Shown: piece by piece, positions 1 through 5,637 of the stretch | How the letters are laid out: each line of letters opens with the position of its first letter | How positions within the stretch are numbered: position 1 is the stretch's first letter | From: an uncultured Arsenicibacter sp. | GTDB lineage: Bacteria > Bacteroidota > Bacteroidia > Cytophagales > Spirosomataceae | Direction of reading: 5' to 3' | DNA length: 5,637 nucleotides | Assembly: GCF_945952095.1 (NCBI RefSeq) | Contig: NZ_CAMFHL010000353.1 | Location: forward strand, 1 to 5,637 | Made by a program: the position numbers and the translations under genes | The notes under the pieces: model-generated | What the model was told of the DNA's origin: nothing | The model's database searches: none | Seen by the model: the letters and a program-made list of their open reading frames with translations, nothing else

Positions 1-849
1 ACCGCCCCGTTTCAGGGTTCCCTGCACCCGCCAGGCAAACTGATTGTCCTTGCCGAGGGTATTTTCGGTCTGTCCCGACACAACGCCCTGCCGCCCGTTC
101 GTAAAACCAACCATGTTGAGTTCGCCGTGCTGCCCGTGAGTAGCCGGTAACGGTGCAGGCTCAACCAGAATAACGCCGCCGATGGCATCGGAGCCATACC
201 GTACACCCGACGCTCCTTTTACTAATGATACACGGCTGGCAATAAACGGGTCAATTTCGGGCGCGTGTTCAGAGCCCCACTGCTGCCCCTCCTGCCGGAT
301 GCCGTTGTTCAGAATCAGAATGCGGTTGCTGTGAAATCCGTGAATGACCGGTTTAGCAATGGCAGAGCCGGTCTGGAGTGTGGTTACGCCCGGCAGTTTT
401 TTCAGCGCCTCGCCCAGCGACTGCCCGCGCGTCTGGTCAAGTTCCCTGCCTGCCAGCACCTGGACGGCCTGGCTGCTTAATGCCGCTGTCTTCTGGGCCG
501 TTACATTCACATCGTGCAGGTGAACGGCGTCTTCGTCCAGTAAAAAATCCTGACTGCGGGACGATTCATGTTCAATGGTGAGCGTCTGCCGGATTTCCTT
601 ATAGCCCAGAATCCGGGCCAGCAAGGTGTAGCGTTGCGGACAGAGATGGTCGATACGGTAATTGCCGCTGGTATCGGTAACGGCCCCGAGACCGGTTTCC
701 TGAATGATCACGGTTGCGCCCGGAATCGGCTGATTACTTTCCCGGTCAATGACTTTACCTTTTATATAACAGGAACAGGGTGTCTGCGCCCATGCCGCCT
801 ACACAACCAAAAATAAGCTACCAATCAGACTAATCCAGAGACTCCGCAT
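1..849 (-). pseudogene. TonB-dependent outer-membrane receptor, N-terminal part, with an in-frame stop in the signal peptide
   Basis: Seen: read on the minus strand from ATG at 849-847, the frame gives MRSLWISLIGSLFLVV, then TAG (801-799, codon 17), then AAWAQT, and stays open for 266 more codons to the window edge. Codons 1-22 look like a signal peptide ending at AWA. Codons about 28-105 form a carboxypeptidase-regulatory-like beta-sandwich (GKVIDRESNQPIPGATV, then TDTSGNYRI). Codons about 125-240 form the TonB plug (LGEALKKLPGV, HGFHSNRILILNNG, QWGSEHAPEIDPF, VKGASGVRYGSDAIGGVI). Known: such receptors import siderophores, metal complexes or glycans across the outer membrane using TonB energy; the plug sits inside a C-terminal barrel, which lies outside this window. 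The ligand cannot be told. No in-frame ATG lies between the TAG and the plug, and any GTG or TTG start would lose the signal peptide. The rest shows no decay, so this is a recent nonsense mutation, a sequencing error, or a start I misjudge. The family call is firm; the broken status is less so. Confidence 0.75.
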
Positions 850-1214
850 CCGCGTGTAAGAGAGTTTTCAATGCTTTTTTACTAACGCAACCATGTTTCA
901 AAAAGGTTCAACCCAAGGGTTAACAAAAAAAAAGTTGTGTCTGGGCAAACTAAAGCATCTTGTTTAACGTATTACTACCAAACATTAAACAAAACAGGGA
1001 ACGAGTTTTCTACATTTTGGGGCTTTTTTTCCACAGTCCACAATTTAAACTGAGATCTCAACCCTAAAACTGGCATAATTTAAGCCATTTATAAATCAAC
1101 GACTTAGCTATTTTTATCAGTATTTTGGCTAAGTGAATTTAAAATTTCTGAAACTGGTTGGATTTTTGTTTAATTGATGTATAAATTTGGTTCAACAAAA
1201 AAATATATAGATCC
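850..1214. other. Divergent AT-rich intergenic region between the receptor and the sigma-factor gene
   Basis: I see no coding sequence in these 365 bases. They are clearly more AT-rich than the flanking genes and must hold the promoters of two divergent genes. Three short dyads are visible: AACCC-AA-GGGTT at 911-922, with flanking GTT/AAC extending it to 907-925; TTGTTTAA at 960-967 with TTAAACAA at 985-992; and ACTTAGC at 1102-1108 with GCTAAGT at 1128-1134. Any of them could be a regulator site, but AT-rich sequence makes short dyads by chance. A promoter match for the sigma gene lies at 1158-1189. I found no exact TAnnTTTG on the minus strand for the receptor; the nearest is AATGTTTG at 986-979. 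Confidence 0.6.
1158..1189 (+). promoter_or_regulatory. Bacteroidota-type housekeeping promoter for the sigma-factor gene
   Basis: TAAATTTG at 1182-1189 matches the Bacteroidota -7 consensus TAnnTTTG exactly. A TTG at 1158-1160 lies 21 bases upstream, in the place of the -33 element. The -7 box ends 25 bases before the ATG at 1215, which would give a short, A-rich untranslated leader with no Shine-Dalgarno sequence, as is usual in this phylum. The match is to the primary sigma factor, so basal expression of the ECF gene probably does not depend on itself. No transcript data are available, so this rests on motif and position. Confidence 0.55.
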
Positions 1215-1730
1215 ATGACAGCGCTCGAATTCACTCAACATATCGGTAAAGTCTCGAAGTCACTACGTCCGTTTGCACTCCGCCTGACAAAAGACGTTGA
1301 AGATGCGAACGACCTGTTACAGGACACCCTGTTAAAAGCATTCACCAACCGTGACAAGTACACGGATGGTACCAATCTTAAAGCGTGGTTATACACCATC
1401 ATGAAAAACACGTTCATCACGAACTACCAGCGTATGGTTCGTAAAAACACATTCATCGACACAACGGATAACCTGCATTACATCAACTCGACAGAAAGCA
1501 GCACCGACAACCTTGCGTATTCAACATTTGCGCAGGAAGATATCGCCCGTGCCGTAAGTGGTCTTGATGATACATACCGGACGCCGTTCATGATGCACTT
1601 CCGCGGTTTTAAATACCATGAGATCGCGCAACGCCTCGACATTCCTATCGGTACTGTGAAAAACCGCATTCACATTGCCCGGAAAGAGCTGAAAGATAAA
1701 CTGAAGATATATGCCTATTATGGCGCCTGA
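1215..1730 (+). CDS. ECF-type RNA polymerase sigma-70 family factor
   Basis: A 171-residue protein, a normal length for group IV (ECF) sigma factors, which contain only regions 2 and 4. Region 2 spans about residues 10-77: the region 2.1-2.2 core-binding helix includes DANDLLQDTLLKAF (30-43) and the region 2.3-2.4 promoter-melting part includes LKAWLYTIMKNTF (55-67). A polar linker (about 78-108, rich in Ser, Thr and Asn) leads to region 4 (about 109-165). Its helix-turn-helix, YHEIAQRLDIPIGTVKNRIH (134-153), should read the -35 element. The ATG at 1215 is preceded by an A-rich leader and a good TAnnTTTG promoter, and an intrinsic terminator follows the stop. No anti-sigma gene lies within the window: the receptor is divergent and crtI follows. 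Its place beside crtI-crtB suggests control of carotenoid synthesis, as with CarQ in Myxococcus, but that is inference; a divergent TonB receptor could point instead to an uptake role. The family call is secure, the regulon is not. Confidence 0.93.
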   Translation: MTALEFTQHIGKVSKSLRPFALRLTKDVEDANDLLQDTLLKAFTNRDKYTDGTNLKAWLYTIMKNTFITNYQRMVRKNTFIDTTDNLHYINSTESSTDNLAYSTFAQEDIARAVSGLDDTYRTPFMMHFRGFKYHEIAQRLDIPIGTVKNRIHIARKELKDKLKIYAYYGA

Positions 1731-1806
1731 ACAAAGTACCGCTCAAGCGGGTTATCATCAAAAACCTTGATTGAGTAGTTTTTGGTTAAAAAAGAGGAAG
1801 GTTCCG

Positions 1807-1837
1807 AAAAGTTGGGTGTTTTACGCCCAACTTTTTT
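1807..1837 (+). terminator. Intrinsic terminator after the sigma-factor gene
   Basis: AAAAGTTGGG (1807-1816) pairs perfectly with CCCAACTTTT (1826-1835). A T-G wobble and a G-C pair extend this to a 12-bp stem with a TTTTA loop (1819-1823). The right arm runs into a T tract (1832-1837) followed by GG and a second T run (1840-1844). This is a textbook rho-independent terminator, 76 bases after the sigma stop codon. It implies that crtI is transcribed mainly from its own promoter downstream. Confidence 0.85.
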
Positions 1838-1946
1838 GGTTTTTGTAAACCAAATGTTCCTTCTTTAGTTATCAATTGTACACCTGCGCGCGTGAAAGTA
1901 CGGCCATCGCCCGCAGGCCACCACTAACTAACCGTAAACTACCTAC
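1838..1946 (+). promoter_or_regulatory. Presumed crtI promoter and leader region
   Basis: The terminator just upstream means that a crtI promoter should lie in these 109 bases. I find no match here to the Bacteroidota consensus TAnnTTTG, unlike upstream of the sigma gene and of gatB. This fits, but does not prove, use of an alternative sigma factor, possibly the neighbouring ECF protein. The hexamer GTAAAC occurs twice (1845-1850 and 1934-1939), which may be chance. The sequence before the ATG is A/C-rich and has no Shine-Dalgarno motif. Confidence 0.35.
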
Positions 1947-3425
1947 ATGCCTAAACGTGTTCTGGTCATTGGTGCCGGTTTTGCCGGTCTGGCAGCCGCT
2001 ACCAGTTTAGCCGATAAAGGCTATGACGTGACCATTCTCGAAAAAAACAGTACGCCGGGCGGCCGCGCCCGTGTGTTTGAAGCAAATGGCTTTGTATTCG
2101 ATATGGGTCCCAGCTGGTACTGGATGCCCGATGTGTTCGAAACCTACTTTGCCCGCTTCGGCCGTAAACCCGCTGATTATTACAACCTTGTCCGGCTCGA
2201 CCCGTCGTATACCGTTATTTTCGGTCCCGGCGACGCCGTTGATCTCCCCGCCGGCGTCAATAACCTACAGGCACTTTTTGATACAATTGAACCCGGCAGC
2301 GGCCAGAAACTGGCTGAGTTCCTGCGGCAGGCATCTTATAAGTACGATGTCGGTATCCATAATTTTGTCTGGAAACCAAGCCGGTCGGTCACTGAGTTTC
2401 TGAGCCTTAAACTCCTGTACGATGTCACGCGGCTCGATGTCTTCCAGTCCTTTTCGTCGCATGTGCGGAAGTTTTTCACCAATCCGAAGCTGCTGCAGCT
2501 GGTTGAATTTCCGATTCTGTTTCTGGGAGCAACCGCCGAGAACACACCGGCTATGTACAGCCTCATGAATTACGCCGAAATGACGATGGGGACCTGGTAC
2601 CCGATGGGCGGCATGCATGAGATTGTGAAGGGCATGGTTAGTCTGGCCGAAGAAAAAGGGGTAAAAATTCTTTACAACCAGACTGTTCAGCGCATCGACG
2701 TCACCGGCAGCGAAGCACAACGGGTTATTACTGACGCCGGCGTGTTTGAAGCCGATGTAGTAGTGGCCGGTGCCGATTACAACCACGTTGACACCAAACT
2801 CCTCGACCAGCCGCTGCGTAACTACGATGATGCCTACTGGCAGAAGCGGGTGATGGCCCCGTCGTCGCTGCTCTTTTACCTGGGCGTTAACAAGCGGGTT
2901 CCGAAACTACAGCATCATAACCTGTTTTTCGACGAGGATTTTACGCTCCATGCACAGGAAATCTACGAGACCCCCCGCTGGCCAAGCAAGCCGCTGTTCT
3001 ATGTGTCGGCCCCGTCGAAAACGGATCCGTCGGTAGCACCCGAAGGCTGCGAAAATTTATTTCTGCTGATTCCGGTCGCCCCCGACCTGAGCGACGACGA
3101 AGCCACGCGGGAAAAATACTACAACATGCTGATGGACCGGCTGGAAACCTACGTGGGCGAAGACGTTCGTAATCACGTAGTTTACAAACGCAGCTATGCC
3201 CATCAGGACTTTAAGAGCGATTACAACGCATTCCGCGGCAATGCCTATGGGCTGGCCAACACGCTGATGCAGACGGCCATTCTGAAGCCATCTTTGAAAA
3301 ACAAAAAAGTTTCCAACTTGTTTTATACTGGTCAGCTGACGGTGCCGGGTCCCGGCGTCCCCCCTTCACTGATTTCGGGGCTGGTGGTTGCCGACGAAGT
3401 GGCAAAAGAATTTGCCCTTGCCTGA
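1947..3425 (+). CDS. crtI: Phytoene desaturase (CrtI-type, FAD-dependent)
   Basis: A 492-residue protein, the usual size for bacterial CrtI. Seen: an N-terminal Rossmann dinucleotide fold, VLVIGAGFAGL (5-15, GxGxxG at 9-14), with the ribose-binding acidic residue E32 and then PGGRA (37-41); FDMGPSWYWMPDVF (51-64), typical of the family; and a C-terminal FAD/substrate segment, GQLTVPGPGVPPSLISG (462-478), followed by the closing helix VADEVAKEF. This C-terminal segment departs slightly from the proteobacterial CrtI signature in the way I associate with Bacteroidota enzymes. Known: CrtI removes hydrogens from colourless phytoene in several steps at the membrane, giving neurosporene or lycopene, with FAD as cofactor. 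Related members of the family (CrtD, CrtN, CrtO) act on other carotenoids, but the adjacent phytoene synthase favours CrtI. The number of desaturation steps cannot be read from the sequence. crtB follows after 84 bases on the same strand, so the two are probably co-transcribed. Confidence 0.93.
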   Translation: MPKRVLVIGAGFAGLAAATSLADKGYDVTILEKNSTPGGRARVFEANGFVFDMGPSWYWMPDVFETYFARFGRKPADYYNLVRLDPSYTVIFGPGDAVDLPAGVNNLQALFDTIEPGSGQKLAEFLRQASYKYDVGIHNFVWKPSRSVTEFLSLKLLYDVTRLDVFQSFSSHVRKFFTNPKLLQLVEFPILFLGATAENTPAMYSLMNYAEMTMGTWYPMGGMHEIVKGMVSLAEEKGVKILYNQTVQRIDVTGSEAQRVITDAGVFEADVVVAGADYNHVDTKLLDQPLRNYDDAYWQKRVMAPSSLLFYLGVNKRVPKLQHHNLFFDEDFTLHAQEIYETPRWPSKPLFYVSAPSKTDPSVAPEGCENLFLLIPVAPDLSDDEATREKYYNMLMDRLETYVGEDVRNHVVYKRSYAHQDFKSDYNAFRGNAYGLANTLMQTAILKPSLKNKKVSNLFYTGQLTVPGPGVPPSLISGLVVADEVAKEFALA

Positions 3426-3509
3426 CCGGTTGTCCCGTTGGCTATCTTTTCCTTACTTGTAACTTAGAAATACCTAACTTATTGCCAGTACCACTACCCG
3501 TACAAGCAC

Positions 3510-4346
3510 ATGATGTCATTATTCAACCAGACGGCGCTGGAATGCAGCAAACTGATTACTGAACACTACAGTACGTCGTTTACGCTGGGAATCAAAACGC
3601 TGGACCGCAAGTTCCACTTCCCGATTTATGCCATTTATGGGTTTGTCCGCTATGCCGATGAGATTGTGGATACATTCCATGATTACGATAAGAAAACGCT
3701 GCTCGAAAAGTTTAAAAGAGATGCTTATACGGCGATTGACGAACGCATCAGCCTGAATCCGGTATTACATGCCTTTCAGCTGGTTGTCAGACAATACGAT
3801 ATTGAGCATGAGCTGATTGAGGCCTTTCTGAAGAGCATGGAAATGGATCTGTATTTTCAGGATTACGACGCCAGCGGCTACAATGAATACATCTACGGCT
3901 CGGCCGAAGTAGTGGGCCTCATGTGCCTGCGGGTATTCTGTGAAGGCGACTCTGCCATGTATGACCGCCTGAAAGAACCGGCCCGTAAACTGGGAGCTGC
4001 TTTCCAGAAAGTAAATTTCCTGCGCGATGTCAAAAGCGACTATCAGGAGCGCGGGCGGACCTACTTTCCGGGCGTCAACTTCGATGATTTTACCTGCGAT
4101 GCTAAGGAGCTGATTGAGCGCGATATCCAGAACGATTTCGATGAGGCTTACATCGGTATCATGAATCTGCCGAAAGGGGCACGCATGGGGGTTTATCTGG
4201 CCTATGTCTATTACCAGACGCTGTTCAATAAAATCAAGGCCTTGCCGGTTTCCCGCATACAGACGGAGCGGGTGCGGGTGCCTGACACGAAAAAAATTGC
4301 GCTGCTGGCCCAGACCTACCTCAAGTACCGCCTGAACGTTATTTAA
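3510..4346 (+). CDS. crtB: Phytoene synthase (squalene/phytoene synthase family)
   Basis: A 278-residue, mainly helical isoprenoid synthase, slightly short but within the bacterial range. Both aspartate-rich, magnesium-diphosphate-binding motifs are intact: DEIVD (50-54, within YADEIVD) and DVKSD (173-177). Residues 161-187 match the second phytoene/squalene synthase family signature throughout (LG...Q166...N169...R172-D173...D177...R183-T-Y-F-P187). The first signature region (YIYGSAEVVGLM, 127-138) is recognisable, with Ile and Glu at positions where other phyla have small residues. Known: CrtB condenses two geranylgeranyl diphosphates through prephytoene diphosphate to 15-cis-phytoene, the first committed carotenoid step and the substrate of CrtI. 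Squalene synthase is the main alternative, made unlikely by the adjacent crtI. The ORF begins ATG-ATG (3510, 3513), and either codon could initiate; the leader is A/C-rich without Shine-Dalgarno. A long perfect inverted repeat begins 5 bases after the TAA stop. Confidence 0.93.
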   Translation: MMSLFNQTALECSKLITEHYSTSFTLGIKTLDRKFHFPIYAIYGFVRYADEIVDTFHDYDKKTLLEKFKRDAYTAIDERISLNPVLHAFQLVVRQYDIEHELIEAFLKSMEMDLYFQDYDASGYNEYIYGSAEVVGLMCLRVFCEGDSAMYDRLKEPARKLGAAFQKVNFLRDVKSDYQERGRTYFPGVNFDDFTCDAKELIERDIQNDFDEAYIGIMNLPKGARMGVYLAYVYYQTLFNKIKALPVSRIQTERVRVPDTKKIALLAQTYLKYRLNVI

Positions 4347-4351
4347 ATTCT

Positions 4352-4412
4352 GACAGGATTACAGGATTGACATGATTACGTATTAATCGCATGTCAATCC
4401 TGTAATCCTGTC
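4352..4412. repeat. Perfect 23-bp inverted repeat after crtB (likely mRNA 3' end hairpin)
   Basis: The left arm (4352-4374) and right arm (4390-4412) are exact reverse complements over 23 bases, around a 15-base spacer (4375-4389). Each arm holds an 8-base unit in tandem, ACAGGATT twice on the left and AATCCTGT twice on the right, so the arms are repetitive as well as palindromic. The transcript would form a very stable hairpin just after the crtB stop codon. It lacks a downstream T tract (the right arm is followed by CAAAAACGG), so it is not a textbook intrinsic terminator; it may protect the crt mRNA 3' end or assist termination. The modular palindrome resembles a dispersed REP-like element. 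Confidence 0.85.
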
Positions 4413-4471
4413 CAAAAACGGTTTACGCATCTTGTAAGAACTACCGGCATTCCGGAGATTAACACCCTGAT

Positions 4472-4488
4472 AATCCTGTAATCCTGTC
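4472..4488 (+). repeat. Additional direct copy of the post-crtB repeat core
   Basis: AATCCTGTAATCCTGTC here is identical over 17 bases to 4396-4412 in the right arm of the preceding inverted repeat, and is also followed by an A-rich stretch (GAAAAAC). It could pair with the left arm (4353-4368 region) as an alternative to the local hairpin. A degenerate half unit, TAATCCTG, appears at 4541-4548. The three occurrences suggest decayed or amplified copies of one dispersed element. Confidence 0.75.
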
Positions 4489-4545
4489 AGAAAAACAGCT
4501 CAGGTCTTTTGCTCAATCGCCCATCTTGCCGAAAAACAGGTAATC

Positions 4546-4577
4546 CTGCCCGGATGTCTCATTTTGCTGTATCTTTG
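4546..4577 (+). promoter_or_regulatory. gatB: Bacteroidota-type promoter for gatB
   Basis: TATCTTTG at 4570-4577 matches the -7 consensus TAnnTTTG exactly and ends 24 bases before the gatB ATG, almost the same spacing as at the sigma gene. The -33 position holds CTG (4546-4548, 21 bases upstream), one base off TTG. A small dyad TGTTGT/ACAACA (4576-4581 and 4588-4593) lies around the expected transcription start; its meaning is unclear. This supports gatB as a transcription unit separate from crtB. Confidence 0.5.
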
Positions 4578-4601
4578 TTGTAAAATCACAACATATTGTA
4601 C

Positions 4602-5637
4602 ATGGTGGCAGAGGAGATTATATCACCGGACGAGGTAGCCAAACCCGATAGCCCTGTTTCAGGCGCGGAAAAATTCGAAGCAGTTATTGGATTGGAAGTG
4701 CACTGTCAGTTGCTGACAGAAAGCAAAATGTTTGCCGCTGATGCGAATGCGTTCGGGGCAGATCCGAACACCAATATCAGCGTCATTACCCTCGCACACC
4801 CCGGAACGCTCCCGAAAGTAAACCGCAAAGCCGTTGAATACGCCGTGCGTATGGGCTTAGCCTGCCAGTCAGAAATCACCCGACATAACGTTTTTGCCCG
4901 TAAGAATTATTTCTATCCTGACCTGCCGAAGGGTTATCAGCTCTCGCAGGATAAAGGTCCGGTTTGTGTGGGTGGCGGCATTCTGGTCAAAGTGAAGGAT
5001 CCGGAGACCGGTGCGCCATACGAACGCGTGATTGAGGTTCACCATATTCACCTCGAAGAAGATGCGGGAAAATCTATCCACGATGCCGACGACTGGGCCA
5101 CCTGCCTGGACTATAACCGCGCCGGTACCCCGTTGATTGAGATGGTAACCGACCCCTGCATCCGGAGCGCCGAAGAAGCCGGTGCCTACCTGACCGAAGT
5201 ACGCCGGCTGGTACGCTACCTGAACATCTGCGACGGCAACATGGAAGAAGGCTCACTGCGGTGCGACGTAAACATTTCCATTCGTCCGAAAGGTGAAACC
5301 TGGCTCGGCACCAAGGTGGAAGTGAAAAACCTGAACTCGATCCGGAACGTACAGCGGGCCATTGAGGTGGAATTCCGCCGCCAGATTGAGCTGACTGAAA
5401 CCGGTGGCCGGATTATTCAGGAAACCCGTACGTTTGATGCCGGCAGCGGACAGACGTTCGGCATGCGGGAAAAGGAAACGATGAACGATTACCGGTATTT
5501 CCCCGATCCTGATCTGCAACCGGTAACGATTTCAGACGAGTGGATGGCCACGATTGAGGCGACTATGCCGGTGTTGCCTGCTCAGATGTATCAGCGGTTT
5601 GTGGAACAGTACGGTCTGCCGGAATACGACGCCGCAC
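4602..5637 (+). CDS. gatB: Aspartyl/glutamyl-tRNA amidotransferase subunit B, N-terminal 345 residues (runs off the right edge)
   Basis: GatB is the tRNA-binding and kinase-like subunit of GatCAB, which phosphorylates and then amidates Glu-tRNA(Gln) and/or Asp-tRNA(Asn) to give Gln-tRNA(Gln) or Asn-tRNA(Asn) in the cytoplasm. Seen: VIGLEVH (28-34) with the conserved Glu and His of the active site; FARKNYFYPDLPKGYQ (98-113); HLEEDAGKS (150-158); LDYNRAGTPLIEM (169-181), which fits the GatB family signature; DGNMEEGSLRCDVN (211-224); and GTKVEVKNLNS (236-246). The family is usually about 475-500 residues, so roughly the last quarter (tail and YqeY-like tRNA-binding domain) is missing beyond the window. 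The segment KMFAADAN (42-49) lacks the cysteines of zinc-binding GatB forms. The ATG at 4602 adds an acidic stretch of about 24 residues before the conserved core; it is the only in-frame ATG before residue 43 and sits correctly behind a promoter match, so I accept it. The frame is open to the edge. Confidence 0.96.
   Translation, partial: MVAEEIISPDEVAKPDSPVSGAEKFEAVIGLEVHCQLLTESKMFAADANAFGADPNTNISVITLAHPGTLPKVNRKAVEYAVRMGLACQSEITRHNVFARKNYFYPDLPKGYQLSQDKGPVCVGGGILVKVKDPETGAPYERVIEVHHIHLEEDAGKSIHDADDWATCLDYNRAGTPLIEMVTDPCIRSAEEAGAYLTEVRRLVRYLNICDGNMEEGSLRCDVNISIRPKGETWLGTKVEVKNLNSIRNVQRAIEVEFRRQIELTETGGRIIQETRTFDAGSGQTFGMREKETMNDYRYFPDPDLQPVTISDEWMATIEATMPVLPAQMYQRFVEQYGLPEYDAA

Noticed and set aside
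265..816. Overlapping plus-strand open frames of 67-82 codons
   Set aside because: They lie opposite the TonB-dependent receptor, whose minus-strand translation contains clear domain motifs throughout; the plus-strand translations resemble nothing.
1776..1784. TAGTTTTTG as a promoter -7 box upstream of crtI
   Set aside because: It has one base too many between TA and TTTG, and it lies upstream of the terminator at 1807-1837, so it would not serve crtI well.
2265..2786. A 173-codon open frame on the minus strand inside crtI
   Set aside because: It lies wholly within the strongly supported crtI frame, its translation shows no recognisable domain, and it has no promoter or leader of its own. 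It is an antisense shadow of a GC-balanced coding sequence.
3438..3450. TATCTTTT at 3443-3450 as an internal promoter for crtB
   Set aside because: It misses the last base of TAnnTTTG, has no well-placed -33 element (the nearest TTG is 22 bases upstream) and lies 59 bases before the start codon; co-transcription with crtI is the simpler reading.
4352..4548. Repeats after crtB as a possible CRISPR array
   Set aside because: There are only three copies, one inverted, made of 8-base units with irregular spacing and no uniform spacers; no cas gene is present.
4869..5519. Minus-strand open frames of 60-88 codons at the right end
   Set aside because: All are antisense to gatB, which is continuous and full of conserved motifs.

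Overview
The window looks like a piece of a Bacteroidota chromosome, most likely from the Cytophagales (a pigmented genus such as Spirosoma or a relative). This is inferred from the TonB-dependent receptor with an N-terminal carboxypeptidase-regulatory-like domain, the Bacteroidota-style promoter matches (TAnnTTTG), A/C-rich leaders without Shine-Dalgarno sequences, and the style of the CrtI and CrtB proteins. I cannot fix the genus from sequence alone.

Layout. (1) Positions 1-849, minus strand: the N-terminal 283 codons of a TonB-dependent outer-membrane receptor that runs off the left edge. An in-frame TAG interrupts its signal peptide, so it may be a pseudogene. (2) Positions 850-1214: an AT-rich divergent intergenic region with several short inverted repeats and a good promoter match for the next gene. 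(3) Positions 1215-1730, plus strand: a small ECF-type sigma factor, closed by a clear intrinsic terminator at 1807-1837. (4) Positions 1947-3425 and 3510-4346, plus strand: crtI (phytoene desaturase) and crtB (phytoene synthase), the core of carotenoid synthesis. (5) Positions 4347-4601: a perfect 23-bp inverted repeat, an extra copy of its core, and a TAnnTTTG promoter. (6) Positions 4602 to the right edge: the first 345 codons of gatB, the housekeeping amidotransferase subunit B.

How the genes fit together. CrtB joins two geranylgeranyl diphosphate molecules to phytoene, and CrtI desaturates phytoene towards lycopene. The cyclase, hydroxylase and ketolase genes needed for a finished pigment are not in this window. 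The sigma factor next door is a reasonable candidate regulator of the crt pair, by analogy with sigma-controlled carotenogenesis in other bacteria, but the terminator shows that it is not simply co-transcribed with crtI. The gatB gene appears to be an unrelated neighbour with its own promoter.

I saw no exotic system, CRISPR array, tRNA, rRNA or insertion sequence. The points most worth a second look are the nonsense codon in the receptor, the sigma-crt association and the post-crtB inverted repeat.
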